DNA of 64,000 bases from assembly GCA_023213395.1 (NCBI GenBank), contig CM041465.1, positions 89,659,741 to 89,723,740 of the forward strand, written 5' to 3'. Shown here piece by piece: positions 24,048-34,433 of this stretch. The notes under the pieces are model-generated. The model was not told the DNA's origin. It saw nothing but the letters and a program-made list of their open reading frames with translations, and did no database searches. Within the stretch, counting starts at the first letter, position 1; each line of letters begins with the position of its first letter. Position numbers and translations under genes: made by a program. Origin of the DNA: Cycas panzhihuaensis (taxonomy: Eukaryota; Cycadophyta).

Positions 24048-26384
24048 ATACGACGTTTTTCTCGTCGTTTGCGCGGTCTACCTCCTTTGTTAGAAGACTC
24101 TGAGTATCGCCTTCTTGCTTCATCGGATTCCGATCCGACTATGGAAGGATACTCTTCCAATTGGACCTACCACACTTCAACTTTGGAAACCCATGCCTTT
24201 CCTTCTGCTATTTCTGGGTCCACCCAAGAGGGTGACGACCCCCTTTATTACCCAAATGACCAACGCCTTTCACTTGATGCCCATCCTTCTACCCATACCG
24301 TGGAAGGATCCGTTCCTCTCGAGGCTTGCCATGTAGTTGGCGACTCTTATGAGGAACATCCCGAGGAACCTACTTTGTTCGAGGTTCTGATCACCTCTTA
24401 CGAGTATGTAGGGACTCCTCCTGTTGACGTGGTTGGAGCTCTCAACGAGTGTCGCCGCGCAGCACGCTTGCAACCGCGCCACGGATGGCTTGAGGGTACT
24501 CTTCGTGGAGGAGCCTCTTCCTCTTCCGCTCCTCCTCCTCATGCTTCATCCTCATCCACTCTTCCTTCGACAACAAATCCCTTCGTGCCTGCACATGCGT
24601 CCCACTCGTTTCCTATTCCTGCAGTGAGGGCACATGTTAAACCTTCCGTTCCTCATCAAGGTCCTAATGCCTTAGGATCTTCTCATGGTGTGTCTTTCCC
24701 TCAATTGAAGGTTAGCATACCCATTCCTAACCAAACCAATGTGCCATCCCCTAACGTGGCGCATACCGTTCCTAGTAGGCCTGCTGGTCTTACTAGCATT
24801 CCAACCACCAGCTATGTGGGATCCGCTCCCACACACACTCAAACCCAACACGTTGGCGCTTCCTTCTATGCTCCCCCAGGGTATACTTCTCAACCTTGGG
24901 AGCAGGGTAGAGGAAGCCGTCTTCCCGTTTATGGGGTGGATCTGCTACACCCATATGGGGTCGCTCCACCTACGGGTGGCCCATATGGGCAAAACCCGGT
25001 TCCACATCCCGCTTGCCCGTCTTCCAATGCAATCCCATCCGTTGTGCCTTCGCAAGGGAACCCGACTCCCTTCCAAGGCACCTACCCCCATGCCTCTTTT
25101 TAGCAAGGGATGTTGCCTCAAGGAGGGATGGGCGTCCCACCCCCATCCGCTCCTTGTGCGTTACCTACTTCGACGTTCGTTGATCCTACAGTTCAGGCAA
25201 GGGCACGCCCCTTCATGGACTTTAGGTCAACCCCTCTTTCGGTTGAGGCGTTACGAACCAACTTGCCACCTCATCCCCCTGAAGTTCCTAGATTCAATGG
25301 GACTTCGTCGCAAGACCCGACGGAGCATATCCGTAGTTTTTCTATGGCATGCATCGATTACTGGGCTTACGACCATATTTTGATGAAACTTTTCCCGAGA
25401 TCCCTGCAGGGTGACACCCTCAAATGGTTCTACCGTCTCCCTGCCCACTCAATCCATTTATTCCAGTAATTGGTGGATGAGTTCATCAACTATTTTAATG
25501 TAGCCCGTCCATTCGAGAGCAGAATGAAGTCCCTTCTTTCGCTCAAACAAGGTCATGATGAGATGAATCATGACTTTGTGCAGCGATTCCACGACTTGCT
25601 TCACTCCACTAAGGCAACATTGCCCGAGGAGCTGAAGCGAGACCTTTTCGTTAACGTACTTCATCCCGAAGTCCACGTGGAAGTCCTTAAGATGGGGGCG
25701 ACCACATGTGACTCTGCGATCACCAAGTGCTTGGCGTTGGAGGCTATTGAGATCCAAGCTGGTCTCAAGAAACCTCTTAAGCCCTCACAACGTCATGAGG
25801 CACCACCCCCTACCAAGGATACCAAACTTTCCCAACCAACTCGGTCTTCCTCTCATCCTACCGAGAGGACCTTAGACCCTCTTACATCAGCCATACGCTC
25901 ATTCGAGCGTACGATGAAGGAGCTCAAGCTTCAAGGTCCTTCATCCCCTACATCAAACAAACAAGTCCAACAAACCACCCAAGCTCCTCTTCCCAGGAAT
26001 GGAAACGCCCAGTCCTCTCAAGCGAGAAGGTCTGACCCTCCGCTTAAGAAGAAGTGGTGCTCCATTCATGGAGATTGCTTTCACGATGATTCGCGTTGTA
26101 GGGCCCAGCATCCAAAGGATGCCCCTCGACACGATTCTTCTCCCAAACGGGCCTTAAGGCCTAATTTGGATCAACTAGTTCACAAGGATCCGTTCCCTAA
26201 ACATGGGGAACGTGATCGCAACCCCCAAACTAAGAACAACCGTAACCGAGGAAGATCACCTGACCCCCGTCCTTCCCGCGATAAAGGGAAGGGCGCTCAG
26301 AACTCTTCTTCCTCCTCTCGTTCTCCTAGTCATCGCACTCCGTCGCCTTCACGACCCCGGAACAGGGGGAAGAAGGTGATCTAG
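24048..26384 (+). pseudogene. Gag polyprotein of A
   Basis: One frame runs from 24048 to the TAG at 26382, interrupted by in-frame stops at 25101 (TAG) and 25467 (TAA, where B has CAA). The start codon is ATA here; B keeps ATG at the same position (56037). The N-terminal third is Pro/Ser-rich and disordered-looking. The retrotransposon gag core spans about 25250-25760 (KWFYRLPAHSI, FINYFNVARPFES, DFVQRFHDLL, LHPEVHVEVLKMGA). A Cx2Hx4Hx4C zinc knuckle (CSIHGDCFHDDSRC) lies at 26058-26099. The C-terminus is basic and Arg/Ser-rich, suiting RNA binding. It would form the particle shell. Confidence 0.85.
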
Positions 26385-27180
26385 TTGCTTGAAGCAACTC
26401 TGACTTTTGCCCTTACGCGATCTCAAGTCCAAGGAAGCAATGGAGCTGCTTGTTCTTCCGCCCCTTCTGACCCTCTTCTGGAGGCCCTTCCTCTGGAAGT
26501 CCCCCTCTTTCCCAAGGCTATTCCTGTACGCCTGGGTCGTTACGATTTCTGAAGGGCACTTACCCAACCTACTGGGAAGGGTAAGCCCTTCTCCGTCGTT
26601 GACGAGCTCCATACGGTTGCTGCAGGAATGTCCTTGATGGACGTTCTGAGGAGTTGCCCTGAGCAGCGGGCCCTTCTCTTGGAAGCTTTAGGGTCAAGTG
26701 ATGTGCCTGTCCATGCTTTGGGTGTCGCTCAAGGTAGTGGACCCGTTATCTCATTTGATCCTAAGGACCTTCCTCCTGCCGGTGAAAGGGAACATCAGTG
26801 GAACTTCCCATTCACCATCACCATAGATACGCCTAATTGTACTCTTCGAAGAACTGTTGTCGACAGCGGCTCTTCCGTCAATGCCATGCCCTTGCGTGTC
26901 ATGCAAGAGCTTGGTATCTCTGCCCTGGAACCCGTTCCCTAGCGATGCCAAGGTTATGACGGTAGCGAGAAGACCCCTCTGGGATCTGTCGCGATTCCGC
27001 TCACCCTTGAGGGCAAGACCGTTCTTGCTAATGTTGTAGTCCTCGACGTTGATGTGGATTACAACCTCCTTCTAGGTTGTCCATGGCTCGACCAAATGGG
27101 AGCCGTGTGCTCGACTCTTTGGGGGCAACTTAAATTCATCCATGACGGACGAATGAGAGTGATTCCCCGCGAACGCCCTT
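26385..27180 (+). pseudogene. Aspartic protease region of A (pol start)
   Basis: It is in the same frame as gag, directly after the gag TAG. Retropepsin active site: RRTVVDSGSSVNAMPL at about 26848-26895, the canonical DSGS. It then reads VVLDVDVDYNLLLG and a flap-to-end region ending LKFIHDGRM. A TGA at about 26550 and a TAG at 26940 (Trp codon in B) interrupt the frame. The protease would cut the gag-pol polyprotein inside the particle. Confidence 0.85.
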
Positions 27181-27950
27181 TTACCAAACAAACTCGTTCC
27201 ACCAGTTCGGCAAACCAAGGTTCATCTACCCATGCCTCGGCTTGCTCTATTAGTATACCTAATCTGTCTGAAGAAGACCCCGCATCTTCTCCTCCTAGTC
27301 TCACGCGGTTCGTCCCTATTGGCGTTGGGAGTTACGGGTACCTTGCTTCGTTCAGCGATGATGAGTCGCTCGACGAAGATGAAGATTGTCTCCACCCTGT
27401 CTCTTTCCTCCGTGCCAGTAGGTCACACCTGCCCTGTTCTAGATCCTCATCTAGAACCCCTCTCGCCGGTGAGGCTAGCCCCTCGTGCGTGTCACACGTC
27501 ATCGCTCGTGTTGACCCGCCCGTCGCCAGTTCTTCTTTTTCATTACCCCCCGTAGGTAATGGCTTTGAGAAATTGCCTTTCGCTCCTTCCGAGGAGCCTG
27601 TCCCTAGTTTCCTTTCAGGTTTCCATGAGGAAGTTGAGCAACCCGATGGTCATCATGGTCCCGTTGCTCTTACTCCCTCCAGTACTTCTTCTACTCGAAG
27701 TAAGGTCATCCATGGGGTGGATTATTTCGAGGATGATGAAGCCCTGCTCGAGCATCTAGCAGGCCTTGTGCCCAACTTGCCTTCTAGTCACCACCGGCTT
27801 GGTCATCAGAAGATTCTCGCGATCGGATCCACGCTTGCCGATCTGATCCCGTCTCCTATTCCTCCTCCTCCCGTTGATCTTGACCCTCTCCACTTCGAGG
27901 TGGGCAATGGCATGTGCATGGGGGCAACTCAAGACGTAGTCTTGGCCCCA
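27181..27950 (+). other. Pol linker of A
   Basis: The open frame is Ser/Pro-rich with an acidic stretch (DDESLDEDEDC) and the conserved phrase VIHGVDYFEDDEALLE near 27698-27745. No known domain. It separates protease from RT. The deletion in B begins shortly after this phrase. Confidence 0.6.
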
Positions 27951-28871
27951 GTCAAGGTCATTAAGGTCGGGTTGGAATGTTCTCCTGATGAGATAAGGGA
28001 GTACTCCCTTCTGTTCCAAGAGTTCCGAGACATTTTTGCGTGGGATTATGCTGACATGAAGGGAATCGACCCCTCGATTGTCACTCATAACCTCACCACC
28101 CTTCCTGGCGCCCGCCCTGTGTGCTAGAAGCAGCGTCCCCTTCACCCGAAGCTATCTGCCGCCGTCAAAATGGAGGTTGAGAAGCTTCTGGACACTGGGC
28201 TTATTACTTCTATTGACTACCCTAAGTGGGTCTCCAACATTATTCCCATTGCTAAAAAGAGCAGGGCAATCCGTATATGCGTCGACTTTCGTGACATCAA
28301 CAATGCTTGTCCTAAGGACAATTTTCCGTTACCCTTCCTAGATCAAATCATTGATCGCACCGCCAGATTCGAAGTGATGTCCCTAATGGACGGCTTCTCT
28401 GGCTATAACCAAATTCAGATTTCTCTCGAAGACTGCCATAAGACGACCTTCACTACTCCTTGGGGTACCTTCGCCTATAAGGCGATGCCCTTTGGTCTTA
28501 AAAATGCAGGTGCTACTTACCAAAGAGCCATGCATTTTATCTTCCACGACCTTATCAACGACACGCTGGAGGTCTTCATGGACAATATGATGGGTCTCTC
28601 CCGCGTGAGGGCCCATCACCCTTCCGACTTGCGTGCCATCTTCTCACGATGCCGCGAGTATCACGTCAGTCTCAATCCGCTCAAATGCGTGTTTGCCGTT
28701 ACTTCAGGTAAACTCCTCGGATTCCTTGTATCCAAACGGGGAATTCAGATCAACCCTGACAAAGTCAGAGCGATCCTCGACATGCCGCCACCTAGAACTC
28801 AACGGCAGATTAAGTTGTTTCTAAGTGTGCCTGGCTTCCTTAGCGCTTCTACCGACTACCGTGAGCGCTAA
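27951..28871 (+). pseudogene. Reverse transcriptase of A
   Basis: It is in the same frame as gag and protease. Blocks: FRDIFAWDYADMKGID, (TAG at 28125), KMEVEKLLDTGLI, WVSNIIPIAKK, RICVDFRDINNACPKDNFPL, FEVMSLMDGFSGYNQIQI, FTTPWGTFAYKAMPFGLKNA, then LEVFMDNMMGLS. The catalytic YxDD box reads FMDN, so the second metal-binding Asp is Asn, and enzyme activity should be lost even without the stop. The thumb (LGFLVSKRGIQINPDKV) is intact up to the stop at 28869. Confidence 0.9.
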
Positions 28872-29560
28872 ACCCCTCACGAACCTATTAAAGAAGGGAG
28901 CTCCTTTTTCTTGGTCTGACAAGACCCAAAAGGCCTCCGAAGGACTCAAGGAAGCCCTGGCTTCCGCTCCTACGTTGGTGCCTCCCTGATTCGATAGGCC
29001 CTTCCTCCAGATACCTCGGACCCAGAATCCTTGGGTGCTATGCTCGCTTAGGAGGACGACTCAGGAACTGAGAGAGCTATATATTTCATTAGTCGCACCC
29101 TCGTGGCTGCTGAGCTTAATTATTCCCCTGCCGAGAAGGAATGCCTCTCCTTGGTCCATGCAACCAAGAAGTTTAGGCACTACTTGCTCGGCAATACTAC
29201 CAAGGTGATCGTTCAATCCGATCCCTTGAGATACTTACTAACCCATTCAGATTTGATGGGTAGGGCCAGTCATTGGGCCGTCCTACTCCAAGAGTTTGAT
29301 CTTCTTATCGTTAACCGGAAATCAAAGAAGGGAATGATAGTGGCCGAGCAACTCGCAGACGCCCCTATCCCTAACTCCTTTGATACTCTCGTTGATGACT
29401 CTCTCCCCGATGAGTCTATCTTGACGATTCAGGGAGCCTCTCCCCATCCGCCCATCGACAATGAGTGGTACGGCAACATAGTGCGGTATCTCACGCAGCA
29501 GCAATACCGCCCCGATACTAGTAGTAAAGTTAAATCTCGTATCCGGACTTCTGCGAGGTA
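28872..29560 (+). pseudogene. Gypsy RNase H of A
   Basis: After a short disrupted junction (LTNLLKKGAPFSW, stops near 28990 and 29050), frame 3 opens again at 29103. It reads RTLVAAELNYSPAEKECLSL, ATKKFRHYLL and VIVQSDPLRYLL. This is the typical gypsy RNase H with Glu and Asp active-site residues. The first Asp-containing strand falls in the damaged section. It precedes integrase as expected. It is separate from the archaeal-type RNase H further downstream. Confidence 0.8.
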
Positions 29561-29570
29561 ATACCTCCTC

Positions 29571-30661
29571 GTGGATGAGGCATTGTATAAGAGGTCCTTC
29601 GATGGGATCCTCCTCATTGCGTCACACACGGCCGACCAGGTGCTTCGCGAATGCCACCATGGCATTTGTGGAGGTCACTTCGGGGGCCAGTCTATGGCTC
29701 AGAGGATTCTTCGCATGGGCTACTTTTGGCCGTCTCTTTTCAAAGACGCTCACGCCTTTGCTCTGAGATGTTGGCGATGTCAAGAGCACGCCAACATTTC
29801 CCATGTGCCCTCCGAGGCCTTGCATCCTATCGTTTCGCCATAGCCCTTCGCTCAGTGGGGACTAGACCTCATTGGGGCTATCTCCCCACCTTCGTCATCG
29901 CAGCACAAGTTCATCTTGACTACCACGGAGTATTTCACTAAATGGGTGGAGGCCATCCCCTTGATCACTACTCCTGGCAAAACAATTACCACATTCATTT
30001 ATCAGCACATCATTTGTCATTTCTGTAATAAGGAGGTGGATGAGCTTTGTGAGAAGTTCAAAATTTCTCACAAGACCTCCTCCCCTTACTACCCTCAGGC
30101 AAATGGCTAAGTGGAGTCTTTTAATAAGACTCTTATCAGCATCCTCAAGAAAACCGTTGCCCAATCCCAAAGGGATTGGTACCTTCAGTTGCCCTCCGCC
30201 TTGTGGGCTTATCATACCTCTATCTGTTCTGCCATGGGAATGACCCCGTTCTCCCTGGTCTACTGATCGAGGCGGTACTCCCGTTGGAGGTGGAGATTCC
30301 TTCCTTACGAGTCTCCCTTCGAGGTTTCATCGACGAAGAGTCCATCCGTCAGGCCCGCCTGCTCGACCTCGAAGCTTTGGATGAGAGACGCCTAGCCGCC
30401 TATCAGGCTAACCTTGCATCCAAAGCCCGCTCAAAAAGGGCCCACGATAAACGCCTTCGTTCCCGCCCTTTGTTTCCTGGGGACTATGTCCTCAAGCTCG
30501 AATATCTCCACGACCATTTGACCAAATTCAAACCCCGATGGGTTGGTCCTTTCATCATTATCGAATCCATCGATAATGGTGCTTATAGGATAGCCACCCT
30601 GGAAGGGCTCAAATTTGAGAAAGCCGTTAATGGGATGTTCCTTAAGAAGTTTTACGCATGA
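29571..30661 (+). pseudogene. Integrase of A
   Basis: The zinc-binding HHCC domain is readable (RECHHGICGGHFGG, then CWRCQEHA). After a TAG the core begins LTTTEYFTKWVEAIPL, where the first catalytic Asp (usually TDYFTKW) is Glu. The segment with the second Asp (usually SDNG) is deleted between IICHFC and NKEVDELCEKF. The third residue remains in VESFNKTL after another stop. A single-base frameshift near 30265 leads into the C-terminal region LEVEIPSLRVSLRGF and the GPF/Y-like WVGPFIIIES, ending in FLKKFYA at 30661. It is inactive. Confidence 0.85.
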
Positions 30662-31341
30662 TCTCTCGGCGATCCCTTCGCCCTGCTCTGAAATGAGCCT
30701 AAACTACCATCTCAGGTTACCCCCATTCTTCCCAACCACGGGTAGAGTGGCAATTTAAGATGGACTCCTCTTCTTCTTTTTGGTTCCTTCCGCAGAACCC
30801 ACGTTCCCGTATTCTCTCAGGAACCCTTGTGTCGTCTTGCTTGGGCATCCCCCAATCAGGAAGACGTGTGGGGCCATCGTCGCCCCCCTTTCCTGCCCGT
30901 CGTTTCCTTCGCATATCCCGCTATGCTCTCCTGTAGACTTGTATGCCACCCTGCTCCCTAACCTCACACTTCTATGTTGTCCTGCTCACGGTGTGTGTGT
31001 GTGCCCCTGTTAGGTGTGTGGTCATACATGGGAGGAAACGCATGTCCATACAACAAAATATCCATAACATAAAACATCTACAACATAACATTCACAATAT
31101 ACAAAAAAAATAACCATACATATCATCCACATATGATACATCATACACAACATCTCATACCCGAATGGGGATTCAATCACCCCATGCATGCATATATATA
31201 CATATCAAAAATCATGTCACATCATACATCCTGGGAAGCCGGTGTCCTTACAGGGGGGGTACAATTATATGGTCCTATATATGACCCCCTGGAGGCCTGC
31301 GCTTTCCCCTATCAAAACTACATGTACATGTACTACTGCTG
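30662..31341 (+). other. Region between pol and the antisense gene in A
   Basis: Contains an AT-rich island (31030-31230) and a block at about 31243-31292 nearly identical to 60713-60762 in B. That block has a G7 run followed by an ATATAT core flanked by GGTC and GACC. It lies at the 3' end of the antisense gene and could hold its poly(A) signals, but none is clear. Confidence 0.4.
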
Positions 31342-33232
31342 CTACCTCGCTCTTGGGGTGCCATCTCCCGGTCTCTGTGATCCCTCTCCTCGGGACCACA
31401 TGCCTCCGAGGCTCCTCCTGGGCCTCTGCGAGCTGCCCACCTCGCTCTCCTCATCCCTAGGTCGTCTCGGGGTCGTCGCCGCCGTGTGGGTACGTGTCCT
31501 GCTCCGGCTCGACCTCGAGACCATCTGCTACCACCGGTGATCGTATCCGGCCTAGATATGATCCTCGCTCTCCCGAGTGCCTCCTCCGTCCCCCGAGACA
31601 CTCGGTGATCACCGCTAGCCGGGTTCTCGCTCTCTTGATTCCACTGCACCACCAGTGCCTCTAGAGCTGTGCACTGCCCTCGCAGCTCATCTCGCTGCGT
31701 CTCGCGTCATCTCTCTCCCTGCGATCGTCCCCAGGATGTCGCGTGCTCTTGGGACTCTGCAGCCCATATGTCCCTCGCCCTCACCAATGGGGTGAATGCC
31801 TCTCTGTGGGCTCCTGCCGCTCTAGGCTCATCGCCTGCCTGGATGGACGATTACCCCTCTGCATATACCTAAGGGAATATCTCTCTCACCACAGCCTCTA
31901 TTAGTCTCCCGATCTCTGCTGTACCTGCCAATGCAACATGCCATGTGTCAGTCTATATCTCACCATACCATGATCAAACCAAACCAAACATCTATCTGGA
32001 TGCCAAATGACTCTGGAAAAGGTTAGGTCTCACTGTGGTCGCTGCTCCTCGGTCGCAAGAAGATCCTCTCCTCCTGGCTCTCCGCCAGCTGTAGGTGCCT
32101 CGTCCTCGGGCACCTCCTCGGCCTGGGTCCCTCTCCTTGCGGGGGTGGGCCCAGCTCTCATCCCTGCGGATCCCATCACGATCCGTAGCCTGTGGGCCCT
32201 AGTCACGGGTCCCCTGATCTCGCCCTGTGCTCCTGACGGTCCTGCCTCTCCTCCGGCAGCTCCGGATGGACCCTCCGCCGCTCGCCTGACGGGCTTGCCT
32301 CCCCTACAGGTTGTGATGGGTCGGGCCTGTTATCTCCACTATCTCCACTATCTCCATCATCGCAGCTATCGTCGCCTGCGGGCACTCCTGCTCCGCCTCG
32401 TCGTCGCTATCCCACCTCACCGTCCTGTAGGGCTCAGCTACGTAGTCTGGGAGGGTGAGGAGGTCTAGTGATGTGGCCTCCACCGATCGTCTGACATGGG
32501 CTCTGTCCTCTGTCCCCCTTAGTTGAGTCTGCCACCTGTGGACCATCGGGGCCTACTCTGTGATAGGGTGTGGTCCCCACGCTGGTGCCAACGCCGCGAA
32601 GTGGTCGAAGTACCAACACTGTAGTAGTGTGTTGTATGATAGCCCACCTCTGCCGGACATCCTGATAGTGTCCAGCTGGGTGACAAGGTTCGCCGCTATC
32701 AGGGCTGCCCAATCCATCCTCTCGCCGGCTTCGCAGCGGCGAACTGCATCCATCCATCCTCCTGGTACCTCCCGATAGTTCCTGCTTCCGGAAATCCGAG
32801 CAATGTAATGCAAGATGACTAGTTTCCTCACTCGAGGAATCTCTGACATCAGAACTGTCTGGAGGGGTGCTCCCCTCCGATCCCACCTGTCAGCTCCTAT
32901 GAAGAACAGAGTTGCCTCCGGCAGGCCGCCTCGGTCTTTGGCGTCCCGAGTCTCACCGGCCTCCCTGTCGCCGGAACTCCCAGTATCCACCAGATATCCC
33001 TCGGCGTGACCATCACATCCCCCACCTGTGGTAGGTAGAACACATGTCTCCTCCTATCCCAATGGGACACTATATCCACCAATAGCCTCTGATCCGATGT
33101 GTATTGAGGTGTCTTGAGGGCCTTATACAGGCCACACCTCTGCAGCATGTCCCTATCCTCCTGAGTCATCATCTCCATGTAACTCAGCATAGCCATACCG
33201 ACGTTCTCGCAGTTATCTACCACGAGGACAGC
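31342..33232 (-). pseudogene. Antisense gene with plant mobile domain (PMD)-like protein, A copy
   Basis: Minus-strand frames read MAMLSYMEMMTQEDRDMLQ, a basic stretch, VGDVMVTPRDIWWILGVPA (compare the PMD motif LLGLPxxGxPV), then LFFIGADRWDRRGAP, KLVILHYIARISGSRNYREV and NTLLQCWYFDHFAAL. This is PMD-like (transposase-derived, PF10536 type). A tail with Asp/Glu-rich and helical parts follows. Frameshifts occur near 32950 and 32550. An apparent acceptor (AACAG/GC) at 33233 suggests an upstream exon. An intron at 31925-32033 is inferred from the B copy. Antisense genes behind pol are known in Grande and RIRE2. Role unknown. Confidence 0.7.
31925..32033 (-). other. Probable intron in the antisense gene (A)
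   Basis: On the minus strand it runs from GTGAGACCTAACC to ATTGGCAG, 109 bases. The B copy has a 111-base counterpart with CAG/GTGAGA and TTGGCAG/GT. In B the flanking open frames join in phase. Confidence 0.5.
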
Positions 33233-33360
33233 CTGTTCACATCAAAAACAACTCAAGTCAGTCCCATGTTAGTCACTGTCATCTCTTTCCCTCCCAAATC
33301 TCTCTCTGTCTGAGGTTTGGGGCTCTTTTGGCCTTCATGTCTGTCTTTTTGCCTTGCTGC

Positions 33361-33543
33361 TTCGTACCACGCCAAACTTAGCGGTACCGCTAAGTTGGCA
33401 CCCAGAATCCCGGCGATGTGGGCTCACAGAATGATCGCAAGACCGCGATCATTTCCGTGGTACGAACGGTGACCCCCCCAAAGGGGGGGGTTTTCTGCCC
33501 AAAAACAAAAAAAATTTCTTCTAGTGGACCCCGTGGGGCCCAC
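33361..33543. promoter_or_regulatory. Conserved four-hairpin block upstream of the antisense gene (A)
   Basis: Outer 11-base arms TTCGTACCACG (33361-33371) and CGTGGTACGAA (33456-33466) enclose a 22-base perfect palindrome (33375-33396) and a hairpin with arms AATGATCGC/GCGATCATT (33430-33438 and 33445-33453). A C7-AAA-G8 hairpin follows (33473-33490), then another (33524-33543, core CCCC-GT-GGGG). B has the same block at 62829-63011 with paired changes. It lies between the antisense ORF and its likely TATA box, so it is in the leader or a first intron. Confidence 0.7.
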
Positions 33544-33905
33544 CGGGACCAGGGCTCCCTAATGCCCAGGTCCCCGCCTCTTCCTGGGTCCGATTCAGAT
33601 CCCGAGAAGCCTTCCGTTGCCCATAAGGGGCACTAATACTATGCAAAAATTACTTCGAAAGCTAAAAAAACCTTCAAACTTTGAACTTTGAGATAGGCTG
33701 GGTTTAGTGACATCCACTCACTGGATCTGGTCTCACTCATCGCTATGTCGCCCTGCCTGGTCGTGCTGGCTCTCTCCACTCTCTGATCTGACGGTCAGAT
33801 CTCCCTCAGCGTGCCTCTAAAGTTGGGCAGCGCTCCGCTGCGTAAGGAAATGGCTCTGGTTTCATACGAGAGCCGGTGAAAATGAATCCATTTTCCCGTT
33901 GTTTT

Positions 33906-33916
33906 CCTTATATAGG
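33906..33916 (-). promoter_or_regulatory. TATA box for the antisense gene (A)
   Basis: The minus strand reads CCTATATAAGG, a good plant TATA match. The same 11 bases occur in B at 63361-63371. It is about 670 bases upstream of the first readable antisense exon. The motif is also AT-rich on the other strand, so orientation is inferred from the gene. Confidence 0.55.
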
Positions 33917-34375
33917 CGGGGGCCCCAACGGGCACTTCCTCTGTTTTTGGTCTCGCGTCAGTCATCGGGACCGTCTCGTTGTCTTGATTACCTTTGCCTT
34001 CTGGCCCTGTCATCAATTGTGCTTTATCGATGCCTTCTTTGCCCGCCCTTGTGAGGGCATTTATGGTGCCTCGTTATCGCACTTTTGCCAGGGCCCTTCT
34101 GCATCGTTTTGTGCGCTACTCCCGTGCATGCCCAAGTTTATACTCGTTTGGCTCGTTTCGTCGCCCTGGACTCGTTTCCGTGGCCCTTTCTTGCTCCTAG
34201 GGTCCCTAAAGGGAATGCCTCCCCCGCCTGGGGGCATGTTTCGCTTCCTGAAGTGACCTTTTGGAGTCCTAGGAGGCCGTTCCTTCCGACCACCCTCTGC
34301 TGGTGATCGGGTTGCTTGCTCTCGCCCTGGGTAACCTCATTGCTAGGTCCTCCTACCCTTCACGGCCATCTTTTA

Positions 34376-34389
34376 CTTTTTTTTTTTAG
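34376..34389 (+). promoter_or_regulatory. Splice-acceptor-like site before the archaeal-type RNase H (A)
   Basis: A long T-run ends in TTTTTTTTTTTAG, followed by TGTTGC, 44 bases before the RNase H ATG. In B the counterpart is CCTTTCAAG at 63833-63841. This could let the distal ORF be expressed from a spliced RNA. Function is inferred. Confidence 0.4.
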
Positions 34390-34433
34390 TGTTGCTTTCA
34401 TCACCCATTGTCTGCTTGGATTTTATGCCACCT

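Noticed and set aside
24069-24071. Gag of A starting at a TTG codon
   Set aside because: The aligned B copy has ATG 21 bases upstream (56037) in the same frame, and A has ATA there, so the true start was lost by mutation.
24739-25383. 214-codon plus ORF overlapping gag
   Set aside because: Shadow frame of gag. Only the gag frame matches T0 and B at the protein level.
32007-32468. Plus-strand ORF of 153 codons behind pol in A
   Set aside because: It is the reverse of the antisense PMD gene tail. Its composition (Ser/Pro/Arg) is a shadow of the acidic run on the other strand, and B does not keep the same frame.
34376-34389. T-run as polyadenylation or pol III terminator
   Set aside because: The run ends in AG before an ORF and the B counterpart keeps AG but not the long T-run, so an acceptor reading is preferred, though not proven.
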